This document shows positions 10,069-18,345 of a stretch of DNA of 64,000 nucleotides, in pieces. The stretch is from Rhodococcus sovatensis (lineage in GTDB: Bacteria; Actinomycetota; Actinomycetes; Mycobacteriales; Mycobacteriaceae), in assembly GCF_037327425.1 (NCBI RefSeq), contig NZ_CP147846.1, positions 1,364,001 through 1,428,000 of the forward strand, given 5' to 3'. How positions within the stretch are numbered: the first letter of the stretch is position 1; each line of letters opens with the position of its first letter. Both the position numbers and the translations under genes were made by a program. The notes beneath the pieces are model-generated. The model did no database searches. It was not told the DNA's origin and was given only the letters and a program-made list of their open reading frames with translations.

Positions 10069-11749
10069 CCTGGGGCTTTCATGCCGGTAGTTAGTGGCGG
10101 CGTGTCAAGATGGTGGAATGGTGCCTTGAACTGGGAGAATTCGACTTACCACAGTTGAAACCCGACCAGTTCGAGAGGCACCATCCCGGTGAGTAAGTCT
10201 ACGTCGCCCTACCCCGCCCTGTCTGTCGATGCCACCGGAGGCGGCATCGTGTCGCACGCCGGAGCGGTGACACTGCTCCGAACCGCGGACGCTACCGGGC
10301 TCACCGCAGCGTTGTCCGGGCAGCTTTCGTTGTGGCGGAAACCGTTGGCGCAGTTCGACCCCGGCAAAATCATCACCGACCTCGCCGTGTCGTTGGCGCT
10401 CGGTGGTGACTGCCTCGCCGACATCGCGACCCTGCGCGAACACACCGCCGTGTTCGGGAAAGTACCCTCCGACCCAACCGTCTCCAGACTGATCGCAACC
10501 TTGGCCGCAGATGCCCCTGCAGTCCTGACCGCCATCGACACTGCCCGAGCAGCCGCTCGCGCCGCAGCATGGAAACATGCCGGCAAGGACGCACCCGATC
10601 ACGGCATCACCGCAGACAACCCGATCGTGATCGACCTCGACGCCACCCTCGTCACCGCCCACTCCGACAAACAGCTCGCCGCACCAACATACAAGCGCGG
10701 GTATGGCTTTCACCCACTCCTCGCCTTCGTCGATCACGGGCAGGCAGGGACGGGCGAGCCCCTCGCAGCACTGCTGCGCGCCGGCAACGCCGGCTCGAAC
10801 ACCGCCGCCGACCACATCGCCGTCACCCGCGCGGCGCTCGCACAACTGCCGTTCACCACCGGCGGCCGCCCCGGCAAGAAGGTACTGGTCCGCACCGATG
10901 GAGCGGGAGCCAGCCATGTCTTCATGTCGTGGTTGCATCGGCAGCGGGTGTCGTATTCGATCGGGTTCGGGCTCACCGACGCCATGGTCGCCGCACTGGG
11001 CGAGGTCCCCGACACTGCGTGGTCGGTCGCGGTCGACGCCGATGAGAAGGTCCGCGACGGTGCCTGGGTGATTGACGCGACCGGTGTCCTCGACCTCGGG
11101 GCATGGCCGCCGGGGATGCGTGTGGTGATCAGGAAGGAGCGCCCGCATCCGGGTGCTCAATTGCGTTTCACCGATACCGACGGACTGCGGCTCACTGCGT
11201 TCGCCACGAACACAGTCCGTGGTCAAGTTCAGGTTCTCGAACTGCGGCACCGTCGCCGTGCACGCTGCGAGGACCGGATCCGTATCGCGAAAGATACTGG
11301 GCTGAGCAATCTTCCGTTGCACGGGTTCGATCAGAATCGGATCTGGCTTGCCATCGTCGCTCTCGCACTCGACCTGACCGCGTGGACTCAGATGCTCGGT
11401 TTCACCGATCACGACGCTCGCAGGTGGGAGCCGAAACGGCTACGGTTGCGGATTTTTTCCGTCGCCGGACGCATCGCCCACCATGCCCGCCGCATCCACC
11501 TGCGACTGTCGAAAAATGCGACCTGGTCCGACCTGATCGTCACCGCACTGAACCGGTTGGCGGCACTGACCGCACCCGCCTGACCGAACCCACCGACCGA
11601 TCGACCCGAAAGACCCCTCTCGGACAGTGGAACCGAGCGCCCAGCCGAACGATATCGGCACAGTCACCATGCCCGAAGCCGCAATCGAGCTCGAAAACCG
11701 CAATCTCGAACCGCTCAGGCCGACACATCGGCCTCATGCAAGATCGAGG
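10069..11749 (+). mobile_element. IS1380-family insertion sequence, copy 2 (unmatched flanks)
   Basis: Identical to copy 1 over 1681 bp, same orientation, 6727 bp downstream. The left flank is TCCG (10065-10068) and the right flank CTAG (11750-11753), so there is no target duplication. To the right, an ABC transporter frame starts with no N-terminal half. The mismatch and truncation suggest that this copy is a recombination product between two IS copies, or that an adjacent deletion occurred. Confidence 0.93.
10189..11583 (+). CDS. IS1380-family transposase (copy 2)
   Basis: A 464-residue DDE transposase identical in translation to the copy at 3462-4856, with the same GTG start context and catalytic blocks (IVIDLDATLVT, VRTDGAGASHV). 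Identity of the copies implies recent spread in this genome or maintenance by gene conversion. Confidence 0.93.
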   Translation: MSKSTSPYPALSVDATGGGIVSHAGAVTLLRTADATGLTAALSGQLSLWRKPLAQFDPGKIITDLAVSLALGGDCLADIATLREHTAVFGKVPSDPTVSRLIATLAADAPAVLTAIDTARAAARAAAWKHAGKDAPDHGITADNPIVIDLDATLVTAHSDKQLAAPTYKRGYGFHPLLAFVDHGQAGTGEPLAALLRAGNAGSNTAADHIAVTRAALAQLPFTTGGRPGKKVLVRTDGAGASHVFMSWLHRQRVSYSIGFGLTDAMVAALGEVPDTAWSVAVDADEKVRDGAWVIDATGVLDLGAWPPGMRVVIRKERPHPGAQLRFTDTDGLRLTAFATNTVRGQVQVLELRHRRRARCEDRIRIAKDTGLSNLPLHGFDQNRIWLAIVALALDLTAWTQMLGFTDHDARRWEPKRLRLRIFSVAGRIAHHARRIHLRLSKNATWSDLIVTALNRLAALTAPA

Positions 11750-11754
11750 CTAGG

Positions 11755-12522
11755 GAGGACGGGGCCGTCCGATTCGACGCCGTCGACTTCGGTTACCGCA
11801 CTGACCACAAAGTTCTGCACGATGTCACCTTCGAACTAGCACCGGGCACCATCACTGCCCTTGTCGGACCTTCCGGTTCGGGTAAATCCACACTCGCGGC
11901 ACTACTGCCACGCTTCTACGACGTCGACCGCGGTCGGATCACGATCGGCGCAGGCGACATCCGTGACTTCAGCTCCGAAGAGCTCTATCGAACGGTTGGA
12001 TTCGTTTTCCAGGACGTTCGCCTTATCGAAGGGAGCATTCGCGACAACCTACTGATAGCGCGACCGGACGCGGACCAGTCTGCGTTCGAAGCCGCCGCAC
12101 GTGCGGCGCAGATTCACGACCGCATTCTCGACCTGCCTCGCGGATACGACTCCGAGATCGGCGTCGACGCAAACCTTTCCGGGGGTGAGGCGCAACGACT
12201 GTCGATAGCGCGAACCTTACTCGCCGACACCCCGGTACTCGTTCTCGACGAGGCAACTGCGTTCGCCGACCCGGAATCGGAAGCCGCAGTGCAGGATGCA
12301 CTGGCGGTACTCGTCGCAGGACGGACGGTGTTGGTGATCGCACATCGCCTCCACACCATCACCGGCGTCGACCAGATCTTGGTTCTGAAGAACGGTGCAA
12401 TTGTCGAACGAGGCGTACACGACGTTCTGAAATCCGCCGGCGGACAGTACCAACGTTTGTGGGAGATCAACGAATCAGCACTGGGCGCAACATCACTGGT
12501 TACAGCGAAGGAAGATTCATGA
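11755..12522 (+). pseudogene. ABC half-transporter, N-terminally truncated (IrtA-like nucleotide-binding domain only)
   Basis: The frame runs straight out of the IS and covers a complete ABC ATPase domain of ~255 residues: Walker A GPSGSGKST, Q-loop FVFQDV, signature LSGGEAQR, Walker B PVLVLDEAT and H-loop IAHRLHT. The membrane domain and start codon are absent; the first in-frame ATG (12289) lies after Walker B. It overlaps the next ABC gene by ATGA, as in paired half-transporters such as mycobacterial IrtA-IrtB, which import ferric siderophore. Nearby siderophore reductase supports that role. Probably non-functional. Confidence 0.85.
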
Positions 12523-14255
12523 TAGACAGAGCCTTGCGCCTCGTTCCGGATGAGTACGCGTCCCTCACGCCCCGCTTGATCACGGTCACCGCCGCGCAGG
12601 CTCTGTCCCAAGCGGCCGCCTATTGCCTTTTGGTACCGGTACTCGAAGCTCTGTTCGACGGTGACACCGGAATGGCATGGTTCTGGACGGCAATCATGGC
12701 CGTCGTCGTCGCAGTGATGGGCGTTCTCACCTTTCTGCAAGCGACCCTCGGTCTACGGATTGCAGTGGGTATGCAACTTGGGCTCCAGACAAGGTTGGGC
12801 GACAAACTCAATGCACTGCCCCTCGGCTGGTTCGAGACGCAGAACGCTGCACAGCTGTCTCGAATCGTCGTGGACAACGTCCGGGAGATTCAAGGCGCCG
12901 TCGCATATCTGACCGCCAAACTCATCACGAGCGTCCTCGTCCCCCTCGGTGTGGCCGTCGGGATGTTGTTCGTCGACTGGCGGATAGCGGTCGCAATGCT
13001 CATTGCCGCACCGGTGTTGTTCGCGGTCAATCGGTTGGGCAATCGGGCGTTCCTTCGCGCCGACGAACGCACCCACGTCGCTGCTGCCGAAGCAGAGACT
13101 CGCGTGGTCGAATTCGCGCAGGCACAACCGATCCTTCGGGCATTCGGTGCAGTTGGCAGCGGGAACCGCGCTCTGGATTGCGCCTTGGAAGCGCAGAAGA
13201 AAGCTGCGACTCGTAACGTGGTCTCGGCGGTCACCGGAGTGATCGTGTTCGGACTGGTGGTGCAGGCGGTGTTCCTGGCGCTGACGTATGTGGTGGTCGG
13301 ACAGGTCACCGGCGGCACCGTGTCCGCGGCAGCAGCCATCGCATTGATCGCGGTGAGTGCTCGCTTCATCGAACCGCTGAACCAGGCTGCGCAGATCGGC
13401 AATGCTCTACGGTCGGCGTCGGCCTCGGTCGATGGCGCATCCGATCTTCTGGCCGAACCCGTCCTGCCGGAGCATGATTCCCCCGTGGCGCTCGGCGCAC
13501 CGGAAGTCGTGTTCGAGTCGGTCTCGTTCGGGTACGACGCCGAATCACCGGTCGTGTCGGACGTCAGCTTCACGGTCGCGCCGGGTACGACCACGGCAAT
13601 CGTCGGGCCGAGCGGTGCAGGTAAGACAACACTTCTTCGGCTCGTCGCACGCTACGCCGACGTCGACTCGGGATCGATCCGAGTAGGTGGCCACGACGTA
13701 CGTACACAACCGACGGAGACGCTGCTGAACCAGCTGTCGCTGGTGTTCCAGAACGTGTACCTCTTCGATCGTTCCATCGCGGAGAATATCCGCGTCGGCC
13801 GTCCCGACGCGTCGGACGCCGATATCCGCTGGGCAGGCGCGATCGCCCGCGTCGACGAGATCGCCGATCGTCTACCCGACGGGTACGACAGTCCTGTCGG
13901 TGAGGGTGGTACGACGTTGTCCGGTGGTGAGCGTCAACGAGTCTCGATCGCACGGGCGCTGCTCAAGGACGCGCCCATCGTTCTACTGGACGAGGCAACG
14001 AGCGCTTTGGATCCGCACAGCGAAGCCGTCGTCATCCGCGGTATCCACGAGCTGACCAAGGACAAGACGGTCATTGTCGTCGCACATCGGCTCGCGACCA
14101 TTGCCCACGCGGACCAGATTTTGTTCCTCGACGGCGGCCGCATCGTCGAGCACGGCACACACGACGAACTCCTTGCGCTCGGCAGTCGCTATGCGGGCTT
14201 CTGGAACGAGCGCGCGCGGTCTCGTGGGTGGAGGTTGGATTCGGCGCCGGCCTGA
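12519..14255 (+). CDS. ABC half-transporter, siderophore-type (IrtB-like)
   Basis: A 578-residue fused permease/ATPase. Roughly residues 20-300 hold six hydrophobic segments of an exporter-fold membrane domain; the ATPase domain has Walker A GPSGAGKTT near residue 363, signature LSGGERQ near 467, Walker B IVLLDEATS and H-loop VAHRLAT near 521. The start is fixed by the ATGA overlap with the upstream half gene, whose product should be its heterodimer partner. With the partner truncated, the pair is probably not functional unless this half homodimerises. The siderophore role is inferred from the neighbours. Confidence 0.85.
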   Translation: MIDRALRLVPDEYASLTPRLITVTAAQALSQAAAYCLLVPVLEALFDGDTGMAWFWTAIMAVVVAVMGVLTFLQATLGLRIAVGMQLGLQTRLGDKLNALPLGWFETQNAAQLSRIVVDNVREIQGAVAYLTAKLITSVLVPLGVAVGMLFVDWRIAVAMLIAAPVLFAVNRLGNRAFLRADERTHVAAAEAETRVVEFAQAQPILRAFGAVGSGNRALDCALEAQKKAATRNVVSAVTGVIVFGLVVQAVFLALTYVVVGQVTGGTVSAAAAIALIAVSARFIEPLNQAAQIGNALRSASASVDGASDLLAEPVLPEHDSPVALGAPEVVFESVSFGYDAESPVVSDVSFTVAPGTTTAIVGPSGAGKTTLLRLVARYADVDSGSIRVGGHDVRTQPTETLLNQLSLVFQNVYLFDRSIAENIRVGRPDASDADIRWAGAIARVDEIADRLPDGYDSPVGEGGTTLSGGERQRVSIARALLKDAPIVLLDEATSALDPHSEAVVIRGIHELTKDKTVIVVAHRLATIAHADQILFLDGGRIVEHGTHDELLALGSRYAGFWNERARSRGWRLDSAPA

Positions 14256-14311
14256 TCGCTTGAAAGGTCCATCCATACGATCAGATAGCGTGCGTGGTTC
14301 ATTCAAGCGAT
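14255..14311. terminator. Inverted repeat between convergent genes
   Basis: A perfect 10-bp inverted repeat, ATCGCTTGAA (14255-14264) and TTCAAGCGAT (14302-14311), lies between the convergent ABC and siderophore-reductase genes. There is no U-tract and the loop is long (37 nt), so terminator function is only likely from its location. Confidence 0.4.
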
Positions 14312-14324
14312 GGGCGACAAGGGG

Positions 14325-15014
14325 TTACTTCCAGTAGGCCTGCGACTTGATCGATTCCTTGGCGAACCCGTGCGAGGTCCTGAGGGTCTTGACGATCGAC
14401 CGCGTCGTCCTGCCGTCGCACGCGACCCAGGCGAATGCTCCCGGCGCGGGTGAGACTTCCTCGGCTGCCTCGCGAAGCAGTCGACCGTCGTCGATTCTTT
14501 GCAGCCAGGTCACCTCGGTATTCTCGCCGGCGACTACGGGCAAGGTGGGGTCCGATTCGTACTGCCATTCCAACCACACCTTGGCGGGCATGTCACCGAT
14601 CGCATCGAGGATGGTGTTGATCGCGGGCAACGAGGCTGTGTCGCCGAAGATCAGGAGCTGCGACGGCGCCGGTTCAGGGAGGGCGAAGCTGGACCCGTTA
14701 TTACCCTTCATCAGTGTGGCCTCGAGAACGTCACCCTGCTCGGCCGTTTTTGCCCACTTCGACGCGGCGCCGTAGTGCACCGCGAACTCGATGGCGAAGG
14801 TGTCGTCCTCGGGGTTCTGCTTCACCAAGGTGTAGCCGCGTTGGCTCTCCTTGCCGTTGCCGTCGTCGAACCACACTCGCACCCACTGCGTCGGATGCAC
14901 CGGGTGGTTCTTCAACAGACCCCCGCCGGTGAAATGGACACGGATGTACTTGTCGGTGATCGATTCTCTCGCCGTGACGGTCAACTTGTAGTCGTCCGTC
15001 TTGTACGCCTTCAT
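14325..15014 (-). CDS. Siderophore-interacting FAD-binding protein (SIP/ViuB family)
   Basis: A 229-residue ferric-siderophore reductase-type protein: an N-terminal flavin-binding barrel with IRVHFTGGGL and QRGYTLVKQNPEDD, and a C-terminal NAD(P)H domain with LIFGDTASLPAI and WVACDGRTTRS. It would reduce imported ferric siderophore in the cytoplasm to free the iron. The ATG at 15014 is preferred because an upstream ATG (15041) lies inside a likely iron-regulator box. In mycobacteria the related domain is fused to IrtA; here it is separate. Confidence 0.85.
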   Translation of the reverse strand: MKAYKTDDYKLTVTARESITDKYIRVHFTGGGLLKNHPVHPTQWVRVWFDDGNGKESQRGYTLVKQNPEDDTFAIEFAVHYGAASKWAKTAEQGDVLEATLMKGNNGSSFALPEPAPSQLLIFGDTASLPAINTILDAIGDMPAKVWLEWQYESDPTLPVVAGENTEVTWLQRIDDGRLLREAAEEVSPAPGAFAWVACDGRTTRSIVKTLRTSHGFAKESIKSQAYWK

Positions 15015-15040
15015 GATGATGCCTTCGACTCCTCTACCCA

Positions 15041-15059
15041 TGAGGGCAGGGTATCCTAA
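15041..15059 (-). promoter_or_regulatory. Likely IdeR/DtxR iron box
   Basis: Read on the minus strand the 19 bases are TTAGGATACCCTGCCCTCA, matching 14 of 19 positions of the IdeR/DtxR consensus TTAGGTTAGSCTAACCTAA, with the conserved left half nearly complete. It lies 27 bp upstream of the siderophore-reductase start, the expected place for iron repression. Confidence 0.65.
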
Positions 15060-15120
15060 TATGGTGTGAAAATGCACTGGGCAGGTCTGGTGCCGACGCT
15101 GTCCACCCGGACCTCAGTCG

Positions 15121-15460
15121 CTATCGGGCGAGTTGCACGTCTGCAAGTACACCTGCAATCACGAAGGCGCCGGCAATGGCGCAACCGGCCACCCGCGTCC
15201 TCTGCGGTAAGTGCGCGGTGAGAGCGAGGGCTGCGGTATCCCAGAGATCGACGGCCACGCCTGCGCGAAGCAGCGTGGGCACGGACTTCGGGGCGTACCT
15301 GGTTGCGGCGCACAGTCCGCCTCCGATATAGATTTCGCGAATTCCGAAGGTGCGGGCCGCAGCTCGTGTGGTGGCGATTGCAGCATCGGGTCCGGCGAGC
15401 GATTCGTTGGCCCGGGTGGGCGCTACCATATGGGCGATGCCGATCGCGAACCGGAGATCG
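15121..15460 (-). pseudogene. Small membrane protein, fused at its N-terminus to P450 debris
   Basis: About 110 residues with hydrophobic stretches (FAIGIAHMVAP, REIYIGGGLCAA, CAIAGAFVIAGVLAD), resembling uncharacterised small actinobacterial membrane proteins. The recognisable sequence begins abruptly at about 15460, where the upstream DNA turns into cytochrome P450 coding sequence in another frame, so the native start is lost. The function is unknown. Confidence 0.5.
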
Positions 15461-16090
15461 CACCGATGGTGGTGTCGAGCAAGGGTCCGAGGTAGTCGAT
15501 CATCTGCGCCGGACACGAGGACTTGGCGATCTTGTTCTCGTCGGCGGCTTTCAGTACGTCGTCGCCCATGCCCCGGGGACCACCGATCGTTCTCGCACTA
15601 CCCGCCTCGAGAAGGCCAGCATTTCGGCTGCGCCCTTCACCGCGGCGACGGAGTGTCGGTTGAAGGGGCCGAGTGAGTCGAATGTTGCTCCGGCCCAGCG
15701 GAGGAGACCCTCACGTCCGTCCTCGGGCCAACCCACGAGATCGGGCACGATCGACATCGGCAGCGCCGTCGCGAGATCTTCGACACCGTCGACGGACTGC
15801 TTGCTCAGGGCCGCATCGACGATGCTCTCGGCCTTTCTCTTCCACTGCCGAGGTCATCTTTCGCACCGCCTTGGGGGTCAAGCGGTGAGCCAGGACCGAG
15901 CGCTTCGTTGCATGCTCGTCGCCGTCACTGTTGAGTGTTGTGCCGCGGCCCAGTCTGTTGGCCCTCGGGTTGAGTGCGACGCCGTCGCCCGAGATGAAGG
16001 TCTCGTCGTCGAGCAACACTGCCGCGCAGTCGGCATGACGCGAGATCGCGAACACCTGCTGATGCGGAAGCCACACCACGCAGGTGGCCA
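15461..16090 (-). pseudogene. Cytochrome P450 fragment with frameshifts
   Basis: Pieces in different minus-strand frames read as one P450 without its ends: VFAISRHADCAAVLLDDE and TTLNSDGDEHATKRSVL (N-terminal third; H-x-x-x-R haem-propionate region), then VPDLVGWPEDGREGLLRW, then CPAQMIDYLGPLLDTTIGAI, the I-helix region. The sequence stops there, so the ExxR motif and haem-binding Cys loop are missing. At least two frame changes occur, near 15760-15850 and 15570-15600. A dead remnant. Confidence 0.75.
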
Positions 16091-16320
16091 TCGATGCGGC
16101 CCTCGAATCTGCCGGTGACTACCTCGATTCACTCACGGTCGACCTGGGCGACCCGGTCGAGAAGTTCACGCAGTCTTTTCGGTTGTCCGGACGACTCTTC
16201 CGCCTCGAGCCGCAACTGAGTCTCGTACTGCTCAACTCCGAGGCTGCCGCGTTCTCGGCAGCCGGAGGCTTGGCGCCGCGTTCACGCCGCGATATTGAAT
16301 CAGCCTCTGCCCAAGGACGA
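16087..16320 (+). pseudogene. TetR-family regulator, C-terminal fragment
   Basis: About 78 residues in the plus direction (DYLDSLTVDLGDPVEKFTQS, LEPQLSLVLLNSE, APRSRRDIESASAQG) resemble the ligand-binding domain of TetR/AcrR regulators. There is no DNA-binding domain and no start. It lies head to head against P450 debris at about 16087 and against a minus-strand gene fragment at about 16320, so both ends are rearrangement joints. Confidence 0.6.
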
Positions 16321-16452
16321 TCCTTGGCGACTTCAGCGGCTGCGTTCTGACGCGCAATGTCTTTGGCATGCAACATGATCGCCTGCACACCATCAGGTTC
16401 GCGGGAGAGGAAGTCCTCGACCACGAGGTGGTCCCCGTGGCTCAGTTTAAAC

Positions 16453-17906
16453 TCAATACCGTTCAGTTAGAGCCGTAGAATGGTGCAGTGCGGTGGTGTG
16501 ATGGGTTGTGGATGGTGTTGGTGGTGGGCTCGTTTGGCTGCCCATTTGAAGATTTTGCGTTTGACAACGCGTGGGTTGGCTCGTAGTCGGCGTGCGGGAT
16601 TGACTCGGCGTTGCAGCTTCTCGACAGCGTGGTCCCACAAACGGGTTATCGCTTTATGGTTGTGAGGGGGAAAAAGAGCTGTGCGAGAGCGATCTTCGCG
16701 TGATCCGGAGAGCTGCAACGAACGAGGTTCGGTCGGGGTCGTGTCCCCCTGCTCGCGCGGCGTCGACCATCAATGTTCGGATGGCGTAATGGCAGCACAA
16801 GTGTCCCCAGATCTCTTGGAGTACCAATGGCGGGGATTTCGACCGTAGGACTGCTCGTGCTCCGCGTTGATGGGTTTTCAGTTCGTCGAAGGTGTTCTCG
16901 ATTTCCCAGCGTTGGGCGTAGGCGAGAGCCAGTTCTTCCGCCGGCGCCACGGTGTGGTCGAGGATCGTGGTCAGCAGCCGGTACTGCTCAGGGTTGCCTC
17001 GTCCGTCGTCGAGGGAGTAGTCGATCACCCGGACGGTCAGCGGTGTTCGATGCTGACGTCGGGCGCCGGAGGTGGGGATGATCGTTGCCAGCCAGGATCC
17101 GTCGTCGAGGGTCTCGACATGCTTCGGCGACAGTGTTGATTTGACGCGCCACAGCAGGTCCGCTCCGGACGCTGCGGCTCGGGTCCACATCTCGAAGCCA
17201 TAGAAGCCGCGGTCGGCGAGCAGCAGCATGCCGGGCTCGAGTCGGTCGACGAGTTCACCTGCCAACTCTCGTTCCGAGGTCGTGCACCCGCCGACGGCGG
17301 CGTCGAAGAGGGCGTGGGTGCCGCATTCGGCGACCGCGACCAACCGTGCCTGCGGGTACGCGGACTGTTCCCCGCGACTGGACGGCGGTCTACCGAAATG
17401 CTCGACGTTGGCGGGCGTGTCGGCCAGGTCCAGGCAGGTGCCGTCGATGGCCACCATCCGACGCCCTGCAAGCCATGAACCGGGTGTGGCAGCGTCCGCC
17501 ACCGGGCGAGCTATCCTCTGGAACAGCGCTTGAACCGGCTCCGAACCCAAGCGTGAACGAGCCTGAAAGATAGCTGATTTCGTTGGTGGCGCCCAAGATC
17601 GAGACCATCCCGAGGACCAGGACAACCCATCGGTGAGTTGCTCGAACACCTCCTCGTAGGACCCATCGGCATTCAGCGCCATACCGATCGCGAAATACGT
17701 TGTCACCCGCGCAGTCAAAGTCCGACTGCGCTGCTCTGTCCGGCCGCATTCCGCAATCACCGCATCCACCACATCCGGTGGGAACACCCTGGTCAACAAC
17801 CCCACCGACACCAGATCCGACAACCGACGATCCGAGGCCGGTTTCACCCATCCGCTACGAGGCACACCCCATCATAACCGATGAAGCACTAACTGAACGG
17901 TATTGA
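16453..17906 (-). mobile_element. IS4-family insertion sequence
   Basis: A 1454-bp element with perfect 18-bp terminal inverted repeats, TCAATACCGTTCAGTTAG at the left and its complement at the right (17889-17906). It is flanked by an 8-bp direct repeat GTTTAAAC (16445-16452 and 17907-17914), itself a palindrome. One transposase gene covers most of it. About 200 bp between the left end and the transposase stop hold no further gene. Confidence 0.9.
16654..17865 (-). CDS. IS4-family transposase
   Basis: A 403-residue protein with the N-terminal IS4 domain (LVSVGLLTRVFPPDVVDAVI, SRTLTARVTTYFAIGM) and the DDE domain: MVAIDGTCLDLADT (first Asp), MLLLADRGFYGFEMW (second Asp) and YAQRWEIENTFDELKTH (catalytic Glu in the Y-(2)-R-(3)-E-(6)-K signature). 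Length and motifs are complete, so the element may be active. Confidence 0.92.
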   Translation of the reverse strand: MPRSGWVKPASDRRLSDLVSVGLLTRVFPPDVVDAVIAECGRTEQRSRTLTARVTTYFAIGMALNADGSYEEVFEQLTDGLSWSSGWSRSWAPPTKSAIFQARSRLGSEPVQALFQRIARPVADAATPGSWLAGRRMVAIDGTCLDLADTPANVEHFGRPPSSRGEQSAYPQARLVAVAECGTHALFDAAVGGCTTSERELAGELVDRLEPGMLLLADRGFYGFEMWTRAAASGADLLWRVKSTLSPKHVETLDDGSWLATIIPTSGARRQHRTPLTVRVIDYSLDDGRGNPEQYRLLTTILDHTVAPAEELALAYAQRWEIENTFDELKTHQRGARAVLRSKSPPLVLQEIWGHLCCHYAIRTLMVDAARAGGHDPDRTSFVAALRITRRSLSHSSFSPSQP

Positions 17907-17954
17907 GTTTAAACTCGATCGCCATGACGGCTCCTACCGATGTCGACGCTTTTG

Positions 17955-17990
17955 TGACAGAATACATGACAGAGTAACTGACAGAAGGAA
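17955..17990 (+). promoter_or_regulatory. Three-copy 12-bp iteron upstream of the toxin-antitoxin genes
   Basis: TGACAGA occurs at 17955, 17967 and 17979, exactly 12 bp apart, and the third copy runs into the Shine-Dalgarno AGGAA. Direct repeats at this spacing just before an autoregulated antitoxin gene suggest an operator bound cooperatively by the antitoxin/toxin complex. Seen directly; binding is inferred. Confidence 0.6.
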
Positions 17991-17994
17991 CGAC

Positions 17995-18345
17995 ATGATG
18001 GTGCCATCGCAGGGAGCTCTTGCGGTCAAAGTCACCGGTCTCATCGACGGGCTAGGCCTGACCCAGGATGAAATAGGTGAAATCGTCGACGCTTCGGCGC
18101 GATCAGTGGCCAGATGGTCCAGCGGCGGAGCGGTTCCGCAGCGATTGAACAAGCAAAGACTGATCGAGCTGTCGTACGTGGCCGAAGCGGTCACTGAAGT
18201 TTTGCCGCGCGATCACGCCAATCTGTGGATGTTCACCCCGAACCGGTTGCTCGACCATGATCGTCCTGCCGACCGGATTCACGATGGCCGATACAAGGAT
18301 GTGCTCGATTTGATCGAGGCCCTCGCAGACGGTGTGGTGATGTGA
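17995..18345 (+). CDS. Xre/MbcA/ParS-type antitoxin
   Basis: A 116-residue antitoxin with an N-terminal helix-turn-helix-like part (LTQDEIGEIVDASARSVARWSSGGAVP) and the C-terminal DUF2384/toxin-binding region (NLWMFTPNRLLDHDRPADRIHDGRYKDVLDLIEALADG). It should neutralise the RES toxin encoded next and repress their common promoter through the iterons. The stop overlaps the toxin GTG start by 4 bp, coupling translation. Confidence 0.87.
   Translation: MMVPSQGALAVKVTGLIDGLGLTQDEIGEIVDASARSVARWSSGGAVPQRLNKQRLIELSYVAEAVTEVLPRDHANLWMFTPNRLLDHDRPADRIHDGRYKDVLDLIEALADGVVM

Larger units (their letters stand above)
16318..17925 (-). pseudogene. Unrecognised small gene split by the IS4-family element
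   Basis: On the minus strand an ATG at 17925 with TAGGAG seven bases upstream opens M-A-I-E-F-K; after removing the IS and one GTTTAAAC copy the frame continues L-S-H-G-D-H-L-V-V-E-D-F and on to about 16318 (~55 residues), where it runs into the antisense of the TetR fragment. It is thus interrupted after six codons and lacks its 3' end. I do not recognise the family. Confidence 0.55.

Noticed and set aside
9886..10158. 90-codon frame running into IS copy 2
   Set aside because: No family features, and its end is IS sequence; low coding character.
3342..11749. Composite transposon made of the two IS1380 copies carrying gabT-gabD
   Set aside because: The outer 4-bp flanks are both CTAG, which looks like a composite's duplication, but the sequence right of copy 1 restores the end of the interrupted gene exactly, so copy 1 is a separate simple insertion.
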